Assembly (NCBI RefSeq): GCF_030409335.1
Contig: NZ_JAUFPN010000191.1
Span: 78,153 to 142,152 of the forward strand
Source of the DNA: Paeniroseomonas aquatica
GTDB lineage: Bacteria; Pseudomonadota; Alphaproteobacteria; Acetobacterales; Acetobacteraceae
DNA: 64,000 bases
Reading direction: 5' to 3'
The notes below the pieces were generated by a model. That model made no database searches and was not told the DNA's origin. It saw only the letters and a program-made list of their open reading frames with translations. Of this stretch, positions 26,601 through 36,556 are shown piece after piece (position 1 is the stretch's first letter; every line of letters begins with the position of its first letter). The position numbers and the translations under genes were made by a program.

Positions 26601-27862
26601 GCCTCACCCGCCGCAAAGCCATCCTCGCCACGGCGTCGCTCCTCGCCGCCGCCCGCGCCGCCACCCCGCGCGGCGCCTTCGCGCAAGCCGCGACCGCGCC
26701 GGAGGTGAGGAAGGCGACGCTCGGCTATATCGCGCTGACCGACGCCAGCCCGCTGATCATCGCCAAGGAGAAGGGCTTCTTCGCCAAGCACGGCATGCCC
26801 GAGGTCGAGGTCTCGAAGCAGGCGAGCTGGGGCGCGACGCGGGACAACCTGGTGCTGGGCGGGGAGCGGGGCGGGATCGACGGCGCGCATATCCTCACGC
26901 CGATGCCCTATCTGATGACGACGGGGCGCATTACCCAGAACAACCAGCCGGTACCGATGGTGATCCTGGCGCGGCTGAACACCAATGGCCAGGCGATCTC
27001 GGTGGCGGAGAAGCACAAGGCGCTCGGCGCCCGGCTGCATGCCTCGCCGCTGAAGCGCGCGCTGAACCAGGACAGCAAGGTCGCCATGACCTTCCGCGGC
27101 GGCACCCACGACCTGTGGCTCCGCTACTGGCTGGCCGCCGGCGGAATCGACCCGGACAAGGACGTGCAGACCATCGTCGTGCCGCCGCCGCAGATGGTGG
27201 CCAACATGAAGGTCGGCACCATGGATGCCTTCTGCGTCGGCGAGCCCTGGAACGACCAGCTGGTGAACCAGAAGCTCGGCTATTCCGCGCTGACCACCGG
27301 CGAGCTGTGGCGCGACCATCCGGAGAAGTCGCTGGGGATGCGCGCCGAATGGGTGGAGCGGCACCCGAATGCGGCGGTGGCGCTGACGGCTGCGGTGATC
27401 GAGGCGGCGCGCTGGTGCGACGAGCCGGCGAACAAGGCGGAGATGTGCGCCATCATCGGCCGCCGCGCCTGGTTCAACGTGCCGGTGGCAGACATCCTCA
27501 ACCGCAGCCTAGGCAACATCGACTACGGCGATGGCCGCAAGGTCGAAGGCAGCCCACTGCTGATGAAGTTCTGGCGCGACCACGCCAGCTACCCCTTCCC
27601 CAGCCATGACCTCTGGTTCCTCACCGAGGATATCCGCTGGGGCGTGCTGCCGGAGGCGACCGATACCAAGGCGCTGGTGGCGCAGGTGAACCGCCAGGCG
27701 GTCTGGCGCGCGGCGGCCGAGCGGGCGGGCGTGCCGGCCGCCGAGACGCCAGGCGGCACCAGCCGCGGCCGCGAGACCTTCTTCGACGGCAAGGTCTTCG
27801 ATCCCGAAAATCCGGCCGCCTATCTCGCCTCCCTGTCCATCAAGAAGCTCGCGGGAGCCTGA
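26597..27862 (+). CDS. nrtA: Nitrate ABC transporter binding protein NrtA
   Basis: A 421-residue periplasmic nitrate-binding protein. The N-terminus LTRRKAILATASLLAAA is a twin-arginine-like signal, followed by the NrtA fold (LGYIALTDASPLIIAKEKGFF, RGGTHDLWLRYWLAAGGIDPDKDV, AFCVGEPWN). It is longer than NasS because of a C-terminal extension typical of NrtA. It overlaps nasS and is 2 bases from nrtB. Confidence 0.93.
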   Translation: MSLTRRKAILATASLLAAARAATPRGAFAQAATAPEVRKATLGYIALTDASPLIIAKEKGFFAKHGMPEVEVSKQASWGATRDNLVLGGERGGIDGAHILTPMPYLMTTGRITQNNQPVPMVILARLNTNGQAISVAEKHKALGARLHASPLKRALNQDSKVAMTFRGGTHDLWLRYWLAAGGIDPDKDVQTIVVPPPQMVANMKVGTMDAFCVGEPWNDQLVNQKLGYSALTTGELWRDHPEKSLGMRAEWVERHPNAAVALTAAVIEAARWCDEPANKAEMCAIIGRRAWFNVPVADILNRSLGNIDYGDGRKVEGSPLLMKFWRDHASYPFPSHDLWFLTEDIRWGVLPEATDTKALVAQVNRQAVWRAAAERAGVPAAETPGGTSRGRETFFDGKVFDPENPAAYLASLSIKKLAGA

Positions 27863-27864
27863 GC

Positions 27865-28728
27865 ATGACCATGCAAGGATCGAAGCCGGCAGCGCTCCCG
27901 CCGGTCGTCTCCACCCCGGTCTTCGCGGCGATGCCGAAGGTCTCCCGCCTCCGGCCCATCATCGCCCAGGTGCTGCCGCCGCTGCTGGTGCTGGCGGTGC
28001 TGATCGCTGCCTGGCAGTTCCTCGCCAGCGGGCCGAACGCGACCCTGCCGCCGCCGACCAAGGTCTGGGCCGATGCGCGGGACCTGATCGTCGACCCCTT
28101 CTACGACCGGGGCGGGCTGGACAAGGGACTGTTCTGGCATCTGCTGGCGAGCTTGCAGCGCGTGGCGCTCGGCTTCGCGCTGGCCGCCGTCGCCGGCATC
28201 CTGCTGGGACTGCTGGTCGGGACTTCCGACTTCGCCATGCGCGGGCTCGACCCCATCTTCCAGGTGTTGCGGACGGTGCCGCCGCTCGCCTGGCTGCCGC
28301 TGGCGCTGGCCGCCTTCCGGGAGGCGCAGCCCTCCGCGATCTTCGTGATCTTCATCACCTCGATCTGGCCAATCATCATCAATACCGCGGTCGGCGTGCG
28401 CAACGTGCCGCAGGACTACCGCAACGTCGCCGCCGTCATCCGCCTGCGTGGCCCGGCCTTCTTCTGGAAGATCGTGCTGCCGGCGGCGGCGCCCTACATC
28501 TTCACCGGGCTCAAGATCGGCATCGGCCTGTCCTGGCTGGCGATCATCGCGGCCGAGATGCTGATCGGCGGCGTCGGCATCGGCTTCTTCATTTGGGATG
28601 CCTGGAACAGCTCCAACCTCTCCGACATCATCGTGGCGCTCACCTATGTCGGGCTGGTCGGTTTCGCGCTGGACCGGATCGTGGCGCTGGCCGGCCGCTT
28701 CGCCACCCGCGGCACCTCGGCCTCGTAA
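27865..28728 (+). CDS. nrtB: Nitrate ABC transporter permease NrtB
   Basis: A 287-residue inner-membrane permease with about six membrane segments. It has the ABC coupling-loop region (VRNVPQDYRNVAAVIRLRG) and the C-terminal GIGFFIWDAWNS block of nitrate/sulfonate/taurine permeases. It sits between nrtA and nrtD. Confidence 0.93.
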   Translation: MTMQGSKPAALPPVVSTPVFAAMPKVSRLRPIIAQVLPPLLVLAVLIAAWQFLASGPNATLPPPTKVWADARDLIVDPFYDRGGLDKGLFWHLLASLQRVALGFALAAVAGILLGLLVGTSDFAMRGLDPIFQVLRTVPPLAWLPLALAAFREAQPSAIFVIFITSIWPIIINTAVGVRNVPQDYRNVAAVIRLRGPAFFWKIVLPAAAPYIFTGLKIGIGLSWLAIIAAEMLIGGVGIGFFIWDAWNSSNLSDIIVALTYVGLVGFALDRIVALAGRFATRGTSAS

Positions 28729-28742
28729 AGGAGAGCAGGATC

Positions 28743-29537
28743 ATGGAACGCTTCCTCGAGATCTCCCAGTTGTCGGTAGCCTTCCCCAAGGCGCCGGTGC
28801 CGGTGCTGCGGGAGATCGACCTGCAGATCGCCCGCGGCGAATACGTCGCCGTCATCGGCCATAGCGGCTGCGGCAAGTCCACTTTGCTGAACGTCATCGC
28901 CGGGCTGCTGCCGGCAACCGCCGGCGGCGTGGTGCTGGAAGGCCGCGAAATCGACGGCCCCGGCCCGGACCGCGCCGTGGTCTTCCAGAACCACAGCCTG
29001 CTGCCCTGGCTGACCTGCTACGAGAACGTCAGGCTGGCGGTCGACCAGACCCTGTCCAGGGCGATGTCGCGCGCCAAGCGGCATGAGTGGGTGCTGGAGA
29101 ACCTGGCGCTGGTGCGGATGACGGCGGCGAAGGACAAGCGGCCGAACGAGATCTCGGGCGGGATGAAGCAGCGCATCGGCATCGCCCGGGCGCTGTCGAT
29201 GAAGCCGAAGGTGCTGCTGCTGGACGAGCCCTTCGGTGCGCTGGATGCGCTGACCCGGGCGCATCTGCAGGACCAGGTGATGGCGATCCATGCGAGCCTG
29301 GGCACCACCGTGGTCATGATCACCCATGACGTGGACGAGGCGGTGCTGCTCTCCGATCGCATCGTCATGCTGACCAATGGGCCGAACGCCCGGGTCGGCG
29401 AAATCCTGGATGTGGATTTGCCGCGGCCGCGCGACCGGCTGGCGCTGGCGGCCGATCTGCGTTTCGTCGCGGCGCGGACGGCGGTGCTGGAATTCCTCCA
29501 CGCCCGGCACACCAACCCGGCGCTGGCGGCGGCCTGA
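28743..29537 (+). CDS. nrtD: Nitrate ABC transporter ATPase NrtD
   Basis: A 264-residue ATPase driving nitrate uptake. Walker A GHSGCGKST is at residues 39-47, the signature is ISGGMKQR, Walker B is LLLDEPFGALD, and the switch histidine is in ITHDVDEA. The NrtC-type fusion of ATPase plus binding domain found in cyanobacteria is absent. AGGAG precedes the ATG at 28743. Confidence 0.94.
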   Translation: MERFLEISQLSVAFPKAPVPVLREIDLQIARGEYVAVIGHSGCGKSTLLNVIAGLLPATAGGVVLEGREIDGPGPDRAVVFQNHSLLPWLTCYENVRLAVDQTLSRAMSRAKRHEWVLENLALVRMTAAKDKRPNEISGGMKQRIGIARALSMKPKVLLLDEPFGALDALTRAHLQDQVMAIHASLGTTVVMITHDVDEAVLLSDRIVMLTNGPNARVGEILDVDLPRPRDRLALAADLRFVAARTAVLEFLHARHTNPALAAA

Positions 29538-29545
29538 GCGACGCC

Positions 29546-30745
29546 ATGCGCCTCCTCGTCATCGGCGCCGGCCCGGCCGGCACCCGCTGCGCCGTGCGGC
29601 TTGCGGAACGGTTGCCCGCTTCGGCCGTGACCCTGGCCGGGGCGGAAGCCGCGCTGCCCTATGACCGGGTGGCGCTGTCGAAGCTGCTGGCCGGCGATGC
29701 CACCATGGAGGGGCTGATCACCCATCCGCTGGCGCTGCTGCGCGGCTTGGGGATCGTCTACCGTCCGGCGACGCCGATCGCCGCCATCGACCGTGCCGCC
29801 AGCGAGGCCGTCACCACCCGCGGCGAGCGGCTGGGCTACGACCGGCTGGTGCTGGCGACCGGCTCCTCGGCCATCCGACTGCCGCTGCCAGGGGCCGCGC
29901 TGCCGGGAGTGGTGCTCTACCGGGACATGGACGACGTGCGGGCGATGCTGCGGGCCGCGGCCGGCGGCGGCGCGGCGGTCGTCATCGGCGGCGGGCTGCT
30001 GGGGCTGGAGGCGGCGGTCGGGCTGGCCGCGCGGGGGATGAAGGTCACGGTCGTGCATGCGGTGGGCTGGCCGATGGAGCGGCAGCTGGACCCTGCGGCG
30101 GGGGCGCTGCTGACCCGGCGCCTCGGCCTGCGCGGCATCCACTTCGCCATGCCGGCCAGCACCGTGGGCATCGAGGGCGATACCCGCGCGACCGGCGTAC
30201 GGCTCTCCGACGGGCGCGTGGTGCCGGCCAGCCTGGTCGTCATGGCGGTCGGTATCCGGCCGAGCGTGGCGCTGGCGCGGGAGGCCGGGCTGCCGGTCGG
30301 CCGGGCCATCACGGTGGATGATGCAATGCGGACCGCGGACCCAGCCATCCATGCGATCGGCGAATGCGCCGAGCATCAGGGGCGCTGCATCGGCCTGGTG
30401 GCACCGGCGCTGGAGCAGGCGGAGATCGCCGCCCGGGCCATCGCCGGGGTGGCCTGCGCCTGGGCGCCGCGGGCCGAATCGGCCGCGTTGAAGGTCTCTG
30501 GCACCGCGGTCTGGTCGGCGGGCGACATCGCCACCGCGGGCGATGACTGCATCGTGCTGCGCGATGATGCGGAGGAGCGCTACCGGCGGCTCTCGCTGCG
30601 CGACGGCCGGCTGGTCGGCGCGGTGCTCTATGGCGACACCGCGGATGCCGGCTTCTACCTCGATCTCATCACCTCCCGCCGCAGCGTGGCGGGGTTCCGG
30701 TCGGTGCTGCCCTTCGGCCCGGCCTTCGTGCGGGAGGCCGCGTGA
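29546..30745 (+). CDS. FAD/NAD-dependent oxidoreductase of nitrite reduction (NirB N-terminal-like)
   Basis: A 399-residue pyridine nucleotide-disulphide oxidoreductase-type flavoprotein. The FAD motif VIGAGPAGTRCA is at the N-terminus and the NAD motif VVIGGGLLGLEAA in the middle. It resembles the FAD-binding half of NADH nitrite reductase NirB but lacks the Fe-S/siroheme half, which the next gene supplies separately. The stop overlaps the nirA start, so an electron-donor role for NirA is likely. Confidence 0.82.
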   Translation: MRLLVIGAGPAGTRCAVRLAERLPASAVTLAGAEAALPYDRVALSKLLAGDATMEGLITHPLALLRGLGIVYRPATPIAAIDRAASEAVTTRGERLGYDRLVLATGSSAIRLPLPGAALPGVVLYRDMDDVRAMLRAAAGGGAAVVIGGGLLGLEAAVGLAARGMKVTVVHAVGWPMERQLDPAAGALLTRRLGLRGIHFAMPASTVGIEGDTRATGVRLSDGRVVPASLVVMAVGIRPSVALAREAGLPVGRAITVDDAMRTADPAIHAIGECAEHQGRCIGLVAPALEQAEIAARAIAGVACAWAPRAESAALKVSGTAVWSAGDIATAGDDCIVLRDDAEERYRRLSLRDGRLVGAVLYGDTADAGFYLDLITSRRSVAGFRSVLPFGPAFVREAA

Positions 30746-32466
30746 TGCCCGATGATGGGTTCAACCCGGAGCAGCAGGAATACCTGAAGGGCTTCATGGC
30801 CGGGGTCGAGGCGCGGCGTGGGGCGCTGACGCCGGCCGCCGGCAACGGCGGCGCACCGGCCGATGCGCTGCGCACGGCGCAGGACCGCACGCTGGCCGCC
30901 GGCGGCAAGCTGGTGCCGCAGGAACAGGCCAAGCGCGACCGGCACCCGCTGGACCGTTGGGATGAGCTGACGGCGCGCGCCGCCGAGGGCAAATTCCCCA
31001 AGCCGATCGATGATTTCATCGGCCGCTTCCACGGGCTGTTCTTCGTCGGCCCGGTGCAGAACAGCTTCATGTGCCGGCTGCGCATCCCCGGCGGCATCCT
31101 CAACGCCTGGCAGTTGCGGGGCGTCGCCGATATCGCGGCGGAGTGTGCCGGCGGCTATGCCGACGTGACGACGCGGGCCAACCTGCAATACCGCGAGATC
31201 CCGGCGGAGAAGGGGCCGGAGGTGGTGATGCGGCTCGGCGAGATCGGGCTGCTGCCGCGCGGCACCGGGGCCGACAACATCCGTAACATCACGGCGAGCC
31301 CGACCGCGGGCATCGATGCGGCGGAGCTGGTGGATACCCGGCCGCTGGTGCGCGCGCTGCACCACCATATCCTCAACACCCGGGACCTCTTCGGCCTGCC
31401 GCGCAAATTCAACATCTCCCTCAGCGGCGGCGGCGCCGTCGAGGTGCTGGAGGAGACCAACGACATCGCCCTGGCCGCGGTCGAGACGTCGGAGGGCATC
31501 CGCTTCCGCCTCAACCTCGGCGGCATCACCGGGCACCGGGATTTCGCGCGGGAAACCGGCGTGGTGGTGGCGGAGGCCGAGGTGGTCGCCGTCTGCGACG
31601 CCATCCTCCGCGTCTTCATCGCCGAGGGCGACCGCACCGACCGGGCCAAGGCGCGGCTGAAATACGTGCTGGACCGGATGGGGGTGGAGGGCTTCCTCGC
31701 CGCGGTCGAGGCGCGGCTGGGTCGGCGGCTGGCGCGGCTGCCGGTGCTGGGCACGGCGCCGGCGCCGGCCAAGCATGGCCATGTCGGGGTGCAAGCGCAG
31801 AAGCAGCCGGGGCTTCGCTACATCGGCGTCACCATGCCGCTGGGGCGGCTGACGGTGGCGCAGCTGCGGGGCCTCGCCGATGTCGCGCAGGCGTTCGGCA
31901 GCGGCACCATCCGGCTGACGGTCTGGCAGAACCTGCTGATCTCGGACATCCCGGAGGCGCAGGTGCCGCAGGCACGCGCCGCCATCGCCGCGCTCGGCTT
32001 GGGCTGGGAGGCAAGCGCGGTCCGCGGCGGGCTGGTCGCCTGCACCGGCGCGGCGGGCTGCAAATTCGCCGCCAGCCATACCAAGCAACATGCCGCGACG
32101 CTCGCCGATTTCCTCGAGGCGAACATCGCCCTCGATGCGCCGGTCAACATCCACCTGACCGGCTGCCACCATTCCTGTGCGCAGCACTACATCGCCGATA
32201 TCGGCCTGCTCGGCACCAAGGTGGAGCGCGGCGAGGACATGGTCGAGGGCTACGACCTGCATGTCGGCGGCGGCGCCGGGCCGGCGCAGAAGATCGGCCG
32301 GATGATCCGGAAGGGCGTGGCGCAGGACGAGCTGGGGCCGGTGGTGCTTGGCCTGCTGCGGGCCTGGCTGGCGGGCCGCGACGGCCCCGGGGACAGCTTT
32401 CATCTCTGGTCGGCACGGCAGACCGATGAGGCGCTGGCCGGCCTCCAGGTCCTGGAGGACGCATGA
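30745..32466 (+). CDS. nirA: NirA-type siroheme nitrite (or sulfite) reductase
   Basis: A 573-residue siroheme and [4Fe-4S] enzyme that reduces nitrite to ammonium. Both ferredoxin-like half-domains are present, and the cofactor cysteines are in CTGAAGC and TGCHHSC near the C-terminus. The N-terminal segment FNPEQQEYLKGFMAG is shared in pattern with the next protein. ATG at 30745 is chosen over the adjacent GTG at 30742. Operon context with nasA favours nitrite over sulfite. Confidence 0.88.
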   Translation: MPDDGFNPEQQEYLKGFMAGVEARRGALTPAAGNGGAPADALRTAQDRTLAAGGKLVPQEQAKRDRHPLDRWDELTARAAEGKFPKPIDDFIGRFHGLFFVGPVQNSFMCRLRIPGGILNAWQLRGVADIAAECAGGYADVTTRANLQYREIPAEKGPEVVMRLGEIGLLPRGTGADNIRNITASPTAGIDAAELVDTRPLVRALHHHILNTRDLFGLPRKFNISLSGGGAVEVLEETNDIALAAVETSEGIRFRLNLGGITGHRDFARETGVVVAEAEVVAVCDAILRVFIAEGDRTDRAKARLKYVLDRMGVEGFLAAVEARLGRRLARLPVLGTAPAPAKHGHVGVQAQKQPGLRYIGVTMPLGRLTVAQLRGLADVAQAFGSGTIRLTVWQNLLISDIPEAQVPQARAAIAALGLGWEASAVRGGLVACTGAAGCKFAASHTKQHAATLADFLEANIALDAPVNIHLTGCHHSCAQHYIADIGLLGTKVERGEDMVEGYDLHVGGGAGPAQKIGRMIRKGVAQDELGPVVLGLLRAWLAGRDGPGDSFHLWSARQTDEALAGLQVLEDA

Positions 32467-33980
32467 ACGCCATCTCGCCGATCCCCGGCCCCGCCCCGGT
32501 GCCGCTGATCCCCGACAGCGCACCCTTCAGCCCGGCGCAGCGCGCCTGGCTGAACGGCTTCCTCGCCGGGCTCTATGGCGGCTCAGGTGCCGCGACCCAG
32601 GCGACCCCCGTCGCCGCGCCGGTGGAGGAGTTTCCCTGGCACGACCCGGCGCTGGAGCTGGAGGAGCGGCTGGCGCTGGCCGTGGCCGCGCCGCGGCCGC
32701 GCAAGCTCATGGCGGCCATGGCCCAGCTCGATTGCGGCCAGTGCGGCTATATCTGCCAGACCTATGCGGAGGCCCTGGCCACCGGCGCCGAGACCTCGGC
32801 CGGGCTCTGCGTGCCCGGCGGAAAGCCGACCAGCAAGGCGCTGAAGGCGCTGCTGGCCGAGGCGGCTCCCGCCGCGGCACCGGTCTCGGTTGCGAAGCCC
32901 GCCGGTCCGGTGGGCGAGGCGATCGGCTTCGTCGCGGCGAAGCGGCTGACCGGGGATGGCTCGGCCAAGGATGTGCGGCAGGTGGTGCTGGACCTCGGCA
33001 GCAGCGGCCTCGCCTACCAGCCCGGCGATTCGCTCGGCGTCATCGTCGAGAACGACCCGGCGCTGGTCGATGCGGTGATGGTGGCGCTCGGCGCCGAGGA
33101 CGCGCTGCGGCCGACCCTCAGCGTGGAAAAGGACATCGCCCGGCCGCTCGACCGCACCACGGACCTGCTGGCCGGCGCGGCGAAGGACCCCCGCGAGGCG
33201 GCGATGCTGCGCAAGCTCTCGGACGGCGACGATGATGCCGAGCCGAAGGAGGCCGATCTGCTGGACCTGCTGACGGCCTTCCCCTCGGCCCGGCCACCTG
33301 TCGCCGACCTCGTCGCATCCTTGCCGGCGCTGAAGCCGCGGCTCTATTCCATCGCCTCCTCGCCGCTGGCGGTGCCGGGGCAGGTGGAGCTCTGCGTCGG
33401 CGTCGTGCGGGCCGAGCGGCGGGGCCGGGTGCGGGACGGCGTCGCCTCCTGCCACCTCGGCTTCCGCGCCGCGCCCGGACTGCCGCTGAAGGCCTATGTG
33501 CAGACCAGCCATTTCCGCCTGCCCGTCGATCCCGGAACGCCCATCATCATGGTTGGGCCGGGCACCGGCATCGCGCCCTTCCGCGCCTTCCTGCAGCACC
33601 GGGTGGCGACCGGGGCCCGCGGCCGGTCCTGGCTCTTCTTCGGCGACCAGCGCGGGGCGACCGACTTCCTCTATGGCGAGGAGCTGACGGGCTGGCAGAA
33701 GGACGGCGCGCTGACCAGGCTCTCGCTCGCCTGGTCGCGCGACGGGGCAAGGAAGGTCTATGTCCAGGACCGCATGCGGGAGGCGGCCGGCGACCTCTGG
33801 CGCTGGCTGCAGGATGGTGCGCAGTTCTACGTCTGCGGCGATGCCTCGCGCATGGCGAAGGACGTGGATGCGGCGCTGCGCGGCATCGCCATGCAGCAGG
33901 GCGGGATGAATGCCGACCAGGCGCGCGACTGGATCGTGGCGCTCGCCCGCCAGCATCGCTACCAGCGGGACGTCTACTGA
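32463..33980 (+). CDS. CysJ-like FAD/NADPH reductase with N-terminal cysteine-rich domain
   Basis: A 505-residue electron-transfer flavoprotein. An N-terminal FSPAQRAWLNGFLAG motif and a four-cysteine segment (LDCGQCGYIC and a later LCVPGG, about residues 90-120) probably bind an Fe-S cluster. FAD-binding (RLYSIASSP) and NADPH-binding (GPGTGIAPFRAF) modules follow. The flavodoxin domain of CysJ is missing, the Fe-S segment apparently taking its place. It likely donates NADPH electrons to NirA or NasA. Confidence 0.82.
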   Translation: MNAISPIPGPAPVPLIPDSAPFSPAQRAWLNGFLAGLYGGSGAATQATPVAAPVEEFPWHDPALELEERLALAVAAPRPRKLMAAMAQLDCGQCGYICQTYAEALATGAETSAGLCVPGGKPTSKALKALLAEAAPAAAPVSVAKPAGPVGEAIGFVAAKRLTGDGSAKDVRQVVLDLGSSGLAYQPGDSLGVIVENDPALVDAVMVALGAEDALRPTLSVEKDIARPLDRTTDLLAGAAKDPREAAMLRKLSDGDDDAEPKEADLLDLLTAFPSARPPVADLVASLPALKPRLYSIASSPLAVPGQVELCVGVVRAERRGRVRDGVASCHLGFRAAPGLPLKAYVQTSHFRLPVDPGTPIIMVGPGTGIAPFRAFLQHRVATGARGRSWLFFGDQRGATDFLYGEELTGWQKDGALTRLSLAWSRDGARKVYVQDRMREAAGDLWRWLQDGAQFYVCGDASRMAKDVDAALRGIAMQQGGMNADQARDWIVALARQHRYQRDVY

Positions 33981-36556
33981 TGGCCGAGACGCGCAGCACC
34001 TGCCCCTATTGCGGCGTCGGCTGCGGCGTACTGGTCTCGCCGGCCGGTGCGGTGCGCGGCGACCCGGAGCATCCGGCCAATCGCGGCCGACTGTGCAGCA
34101 AGGGCACCGCGCTGGGCGAGACGCTGGACCAGCCGGGCCGGCTGCTGCACCCGGAAGTGGATGGCCGCCGGGCGAGCTGGGATGCGGCGCTGGATGCGGT
34201 GGCGGAGGGCTTCCGCGGCGCCCTGGCGGAGCATGGACCGGCCGGCGTCGCGCTCTATGTCTCGGGCCAGCTGCTGACCGAGGATTACTTCGCCGCCAAT
34301 AAGTTCGCCAAGGGCTTCCTCGGCACCGGGAACATCGACAGCAACTCCCGTCTCTGCATGGCCAGCGCCGTGGCGGGGCATCGCCGGGCCTTCGGCGAGG
34401 ATATCGTCCCCGGCATCTACGAGGATCTGGAACTGGCCGACCTCGTCGTGCTGGTCGGCAGCAACCTCGCCTGGTGCCATCCGGTGCTGTTCCAGCGGCT
34501 GCAGGCGGCACGGGCCGCGCGGCCGGAGATGCGGGTGGTGGTGGTCGACCCCCGCCGCACCGCCACCTGCGAGGGTGCCGACCTGCACCTGCCGCTGGCG
34601 CCCGGCAGCGATGTCGCGCTGTTCAACGGGCTGCTCCGGCACCTGCATGCCAGCGGCCGCCGCAGCGAGGCCGCCGGCCTGGACGCCGCGCTCGCCGCCG
34701 CCGGGGGCGGAACGGGGGGCGAGACGGGGATCGACCCGGCCTTGCTGACCACCTTCTTCGCCTGGTTCGCCGCGACGCCGCGGACGGTGACCCTGTTCAG
34801 CCAGGGCGCCAACCAGTCCAGCAGCGGCACCGACAAGGCCAATGCCATCATCAACTGCCACCTGCTGACCGGCAGCATCGGCCAGCCCGGCGCCGGCCCC
34901 TTCAGCGTGACCGGCCAGCCCAATGCCATGGGCGGGCGGGAGGTCGGCGCCCTGGCGACCACGCTGGCCGGCCACCTGGATTGGGACAACCCGGCCGAGG
35001 TCGAGGCCCTGCGTGGCTTCTGGCAGGCCCCGAGTCTCGCCGCCGGTCCCGGGCTCAAGGCGGTGGAGCTGTTCCAGGCGGCCGGCGAGGGGCGGATCGG
35101 TGCGCTCTGGATCATGGCGACCAACCCGGCCGTCTCGCTGCCGGACGCCGCTGCGGTCCGCGCGGCCATGCGGCGGGTCCCCTGCCTGGTGGTCTCGGAA
35201 TGCGTGCGGGAGTCTGACACCGTCGACCTGGCCCGCATCCGCCTGCCGGCCCTGGGCTGGGGCGAGAAGGAGGGCACCGTCACCAACTCCGAACGGGTGA
35301 TCAGCCGGCAGCGCGGTTTCCGCCCGGCCCCCGGCGAGGCGCGGCCGGACTGGTGGGCCGTCGCCGAGGTCGCCGCCCGGCTCGGCTGGGGCGAGGCCTT
35401 CGCCTGGGAGGGTCCGGCGGCGATCTTCCGCGAGCATGCGGCGGTGACGGCGCTGGCCCGGCCGGCGGCGCGCGCCTTCGACCTCTCTGGCCTCGCCGGC
35501 CTGACGGATGCGGACTACGGCACCCTGCCGCCGACCCGCTGGCCCGTGGCGCGCCCCGGTGAGGCCGGAGGGCGGCTCAGCCCCCCCGCCCGCTTCGTCG
35601 CCACCCCCAGCCGCCCACCGGCCCATGCCACCTCCCCGGCATATCCGCTGCGGCTGCTGACTGGGCGCCTGCGCGACCAGTGGCACAGCATGACCCGCAC
35701 CGGCGCGGTACCGCGGCTCATGGCCCATAGCCCCGAGCCGGTGGCGGCGATCAACCCGGCCGATGCCGCCGGGCTGACCGACGGCGGCCTGGCCCGCGTG
35801 GCCAGCGCCTGGGGCAGCGCCGTGCTGCGGCTGCGGCACGACCCGGCGGTGGCCCGCGGCGCGGTCTTCGTGCCGATGCACTGGACCGACCGCTTCGCCC
35901 CGGCCGCGCGGATCAATGCAGCGGTGAACCCGGCGGTGGACCCGCACAGCGGCCAGCCCGAGCTGAAGCACACCCCCGTCCGGGTGGAGCCGGTCGGAAT
36001 GGCCTGGCACGGCTTCGCCCTGGCGCGCCGGCCGCTGGGCACCGCGCTGGCGAACTGGACCGCGCTGCTGCCCGCGGCCGACGGCGTCTGGCGGCACGAG
36101 TTGGGCGGTCTGGAGGCCCCGGCCGAGGCTTTCGCCCGGCTGCGGGTCCTGCTGGAGGAGCCCGATGCCGCCTGGGTGGTGCTGGAGGACCCCGCCGCCG
36201 GGCTGCACCGCGCCGCGCTGCTGCGGGACGGCAGGCTGCTGGCCTGCCTCTTCCTCGACCCGGCGCCGGCACTCCCGGCACGGGACTGGCTGGTCGGCCT
36301 CTTCGCGGATGCCCGCATCGGCAGCGACGCCCGCCGGGCGCTGCTCGCCGGGGCGCCGGCGGATGGCCCGGCCCCCTCCCCCACCATCTGCGTCTGCCAC
36401 GGGATCGCCGCCGCCGGCATCTGCCGGGCCATCGCCGCCGGTGCCGATACCCTGGCCCTGGTCGGCGAGGCGACGCGGGCCGGCACCGGCTGCGGCTCCT
36501 GCAAGCCGGAGATCGCCGCACTACTTGTGGCGCAGAGAATCCCGGAGCCCGCCTGA
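33980..36556 (+). CDS. nasA: Assimilatory nitrate reductase catalytic subunit NasA
   Basis: An 858-residue cytoplasmic molybdenum enzyme (bis-MGD) that reduces nitrate to nitrite. The N-terminal [4Fe-4S] ligands are C8, C11, C15 and C39. NSRLCMASA probably supplies the Mo cysteine ligand, and ANQSSSGTDKANAIINCHLLTG is typical of Nas/Nap. The C-terminus carries a BFD-like [2Fe-2S] domain (ICVCHGI, GTGCGSCKPE), as in NasA types that take electrons from a flavoprotein. It overlaps both neighbours by one base. Confidence 0.95.
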   Translation: MAETRSTCPYCGVGCGVLVSPAGAVRGDPEHPANRGRLCSKGTALGETLDQPGRLLHPEVDGRRASWDAALDAVAEGFRGALAEHGPAGVALYVSGQLLTEDYFAANKFAKGFLGTGNIDSNSRLCMASAVAGHRRAFGEDIVPGIYEDLELADLVVLVGSNLAWCHPVLFQRLQAARAARPEMRVVVVDPRRTATCEGADLHLPLAPGSDVALFNGLLRHLHASGRRSEAAGLDAALAAAGGGTGGETGIDPALLTTFFAWFAATPRTVTLFSQGANQSSSGTDKANAIINCHLLTGSIGQPGAGPFSVTGQPNAMGGREVGALATTLAGHLDWDNPAEVEALRGFWQAPSLAAGPGLKAVELFQAAGEGRIGALWIMATNPAVSLPDAAAVRAAMRRVPCLVVSECVRESDTVDLARIRLPALGWGEKEGTVTNSERVISRQRGFRPAPGEARPDWWAVAEVAARLGWGEAFAWEGPAAIFREHAAVTALARPAARAFDLSGLAGLTDADYGTLPPTRWPVARPGEAGGRLSPPARFVATPSRPPAHATSPAYPLRLLTGRLRDQWHSMTRTGAVPRLMAHSPEPVAAINPADAAGLTDGGLARVASAWGSAVLRLRHDPAVARGAVFVPMHWTDRFAPAARINAAVNPAVDPHSGQPELKHTPVRVEPVGMAWHGFALARRPLGTALANWTALLPAADGVWRHELGGLEAPAEAFARLRVLLEEPDAAWVVLEDPAAGLHRAALLRDGRLLACLFLDPAPALPARDWLVGLFADARIGSDARRALLAGAPADGPAPSPTICVCHGIAAAGICRAIAAGADTLALVGEATRAGTGCGSCKPEIAALLVAQRIPEPA

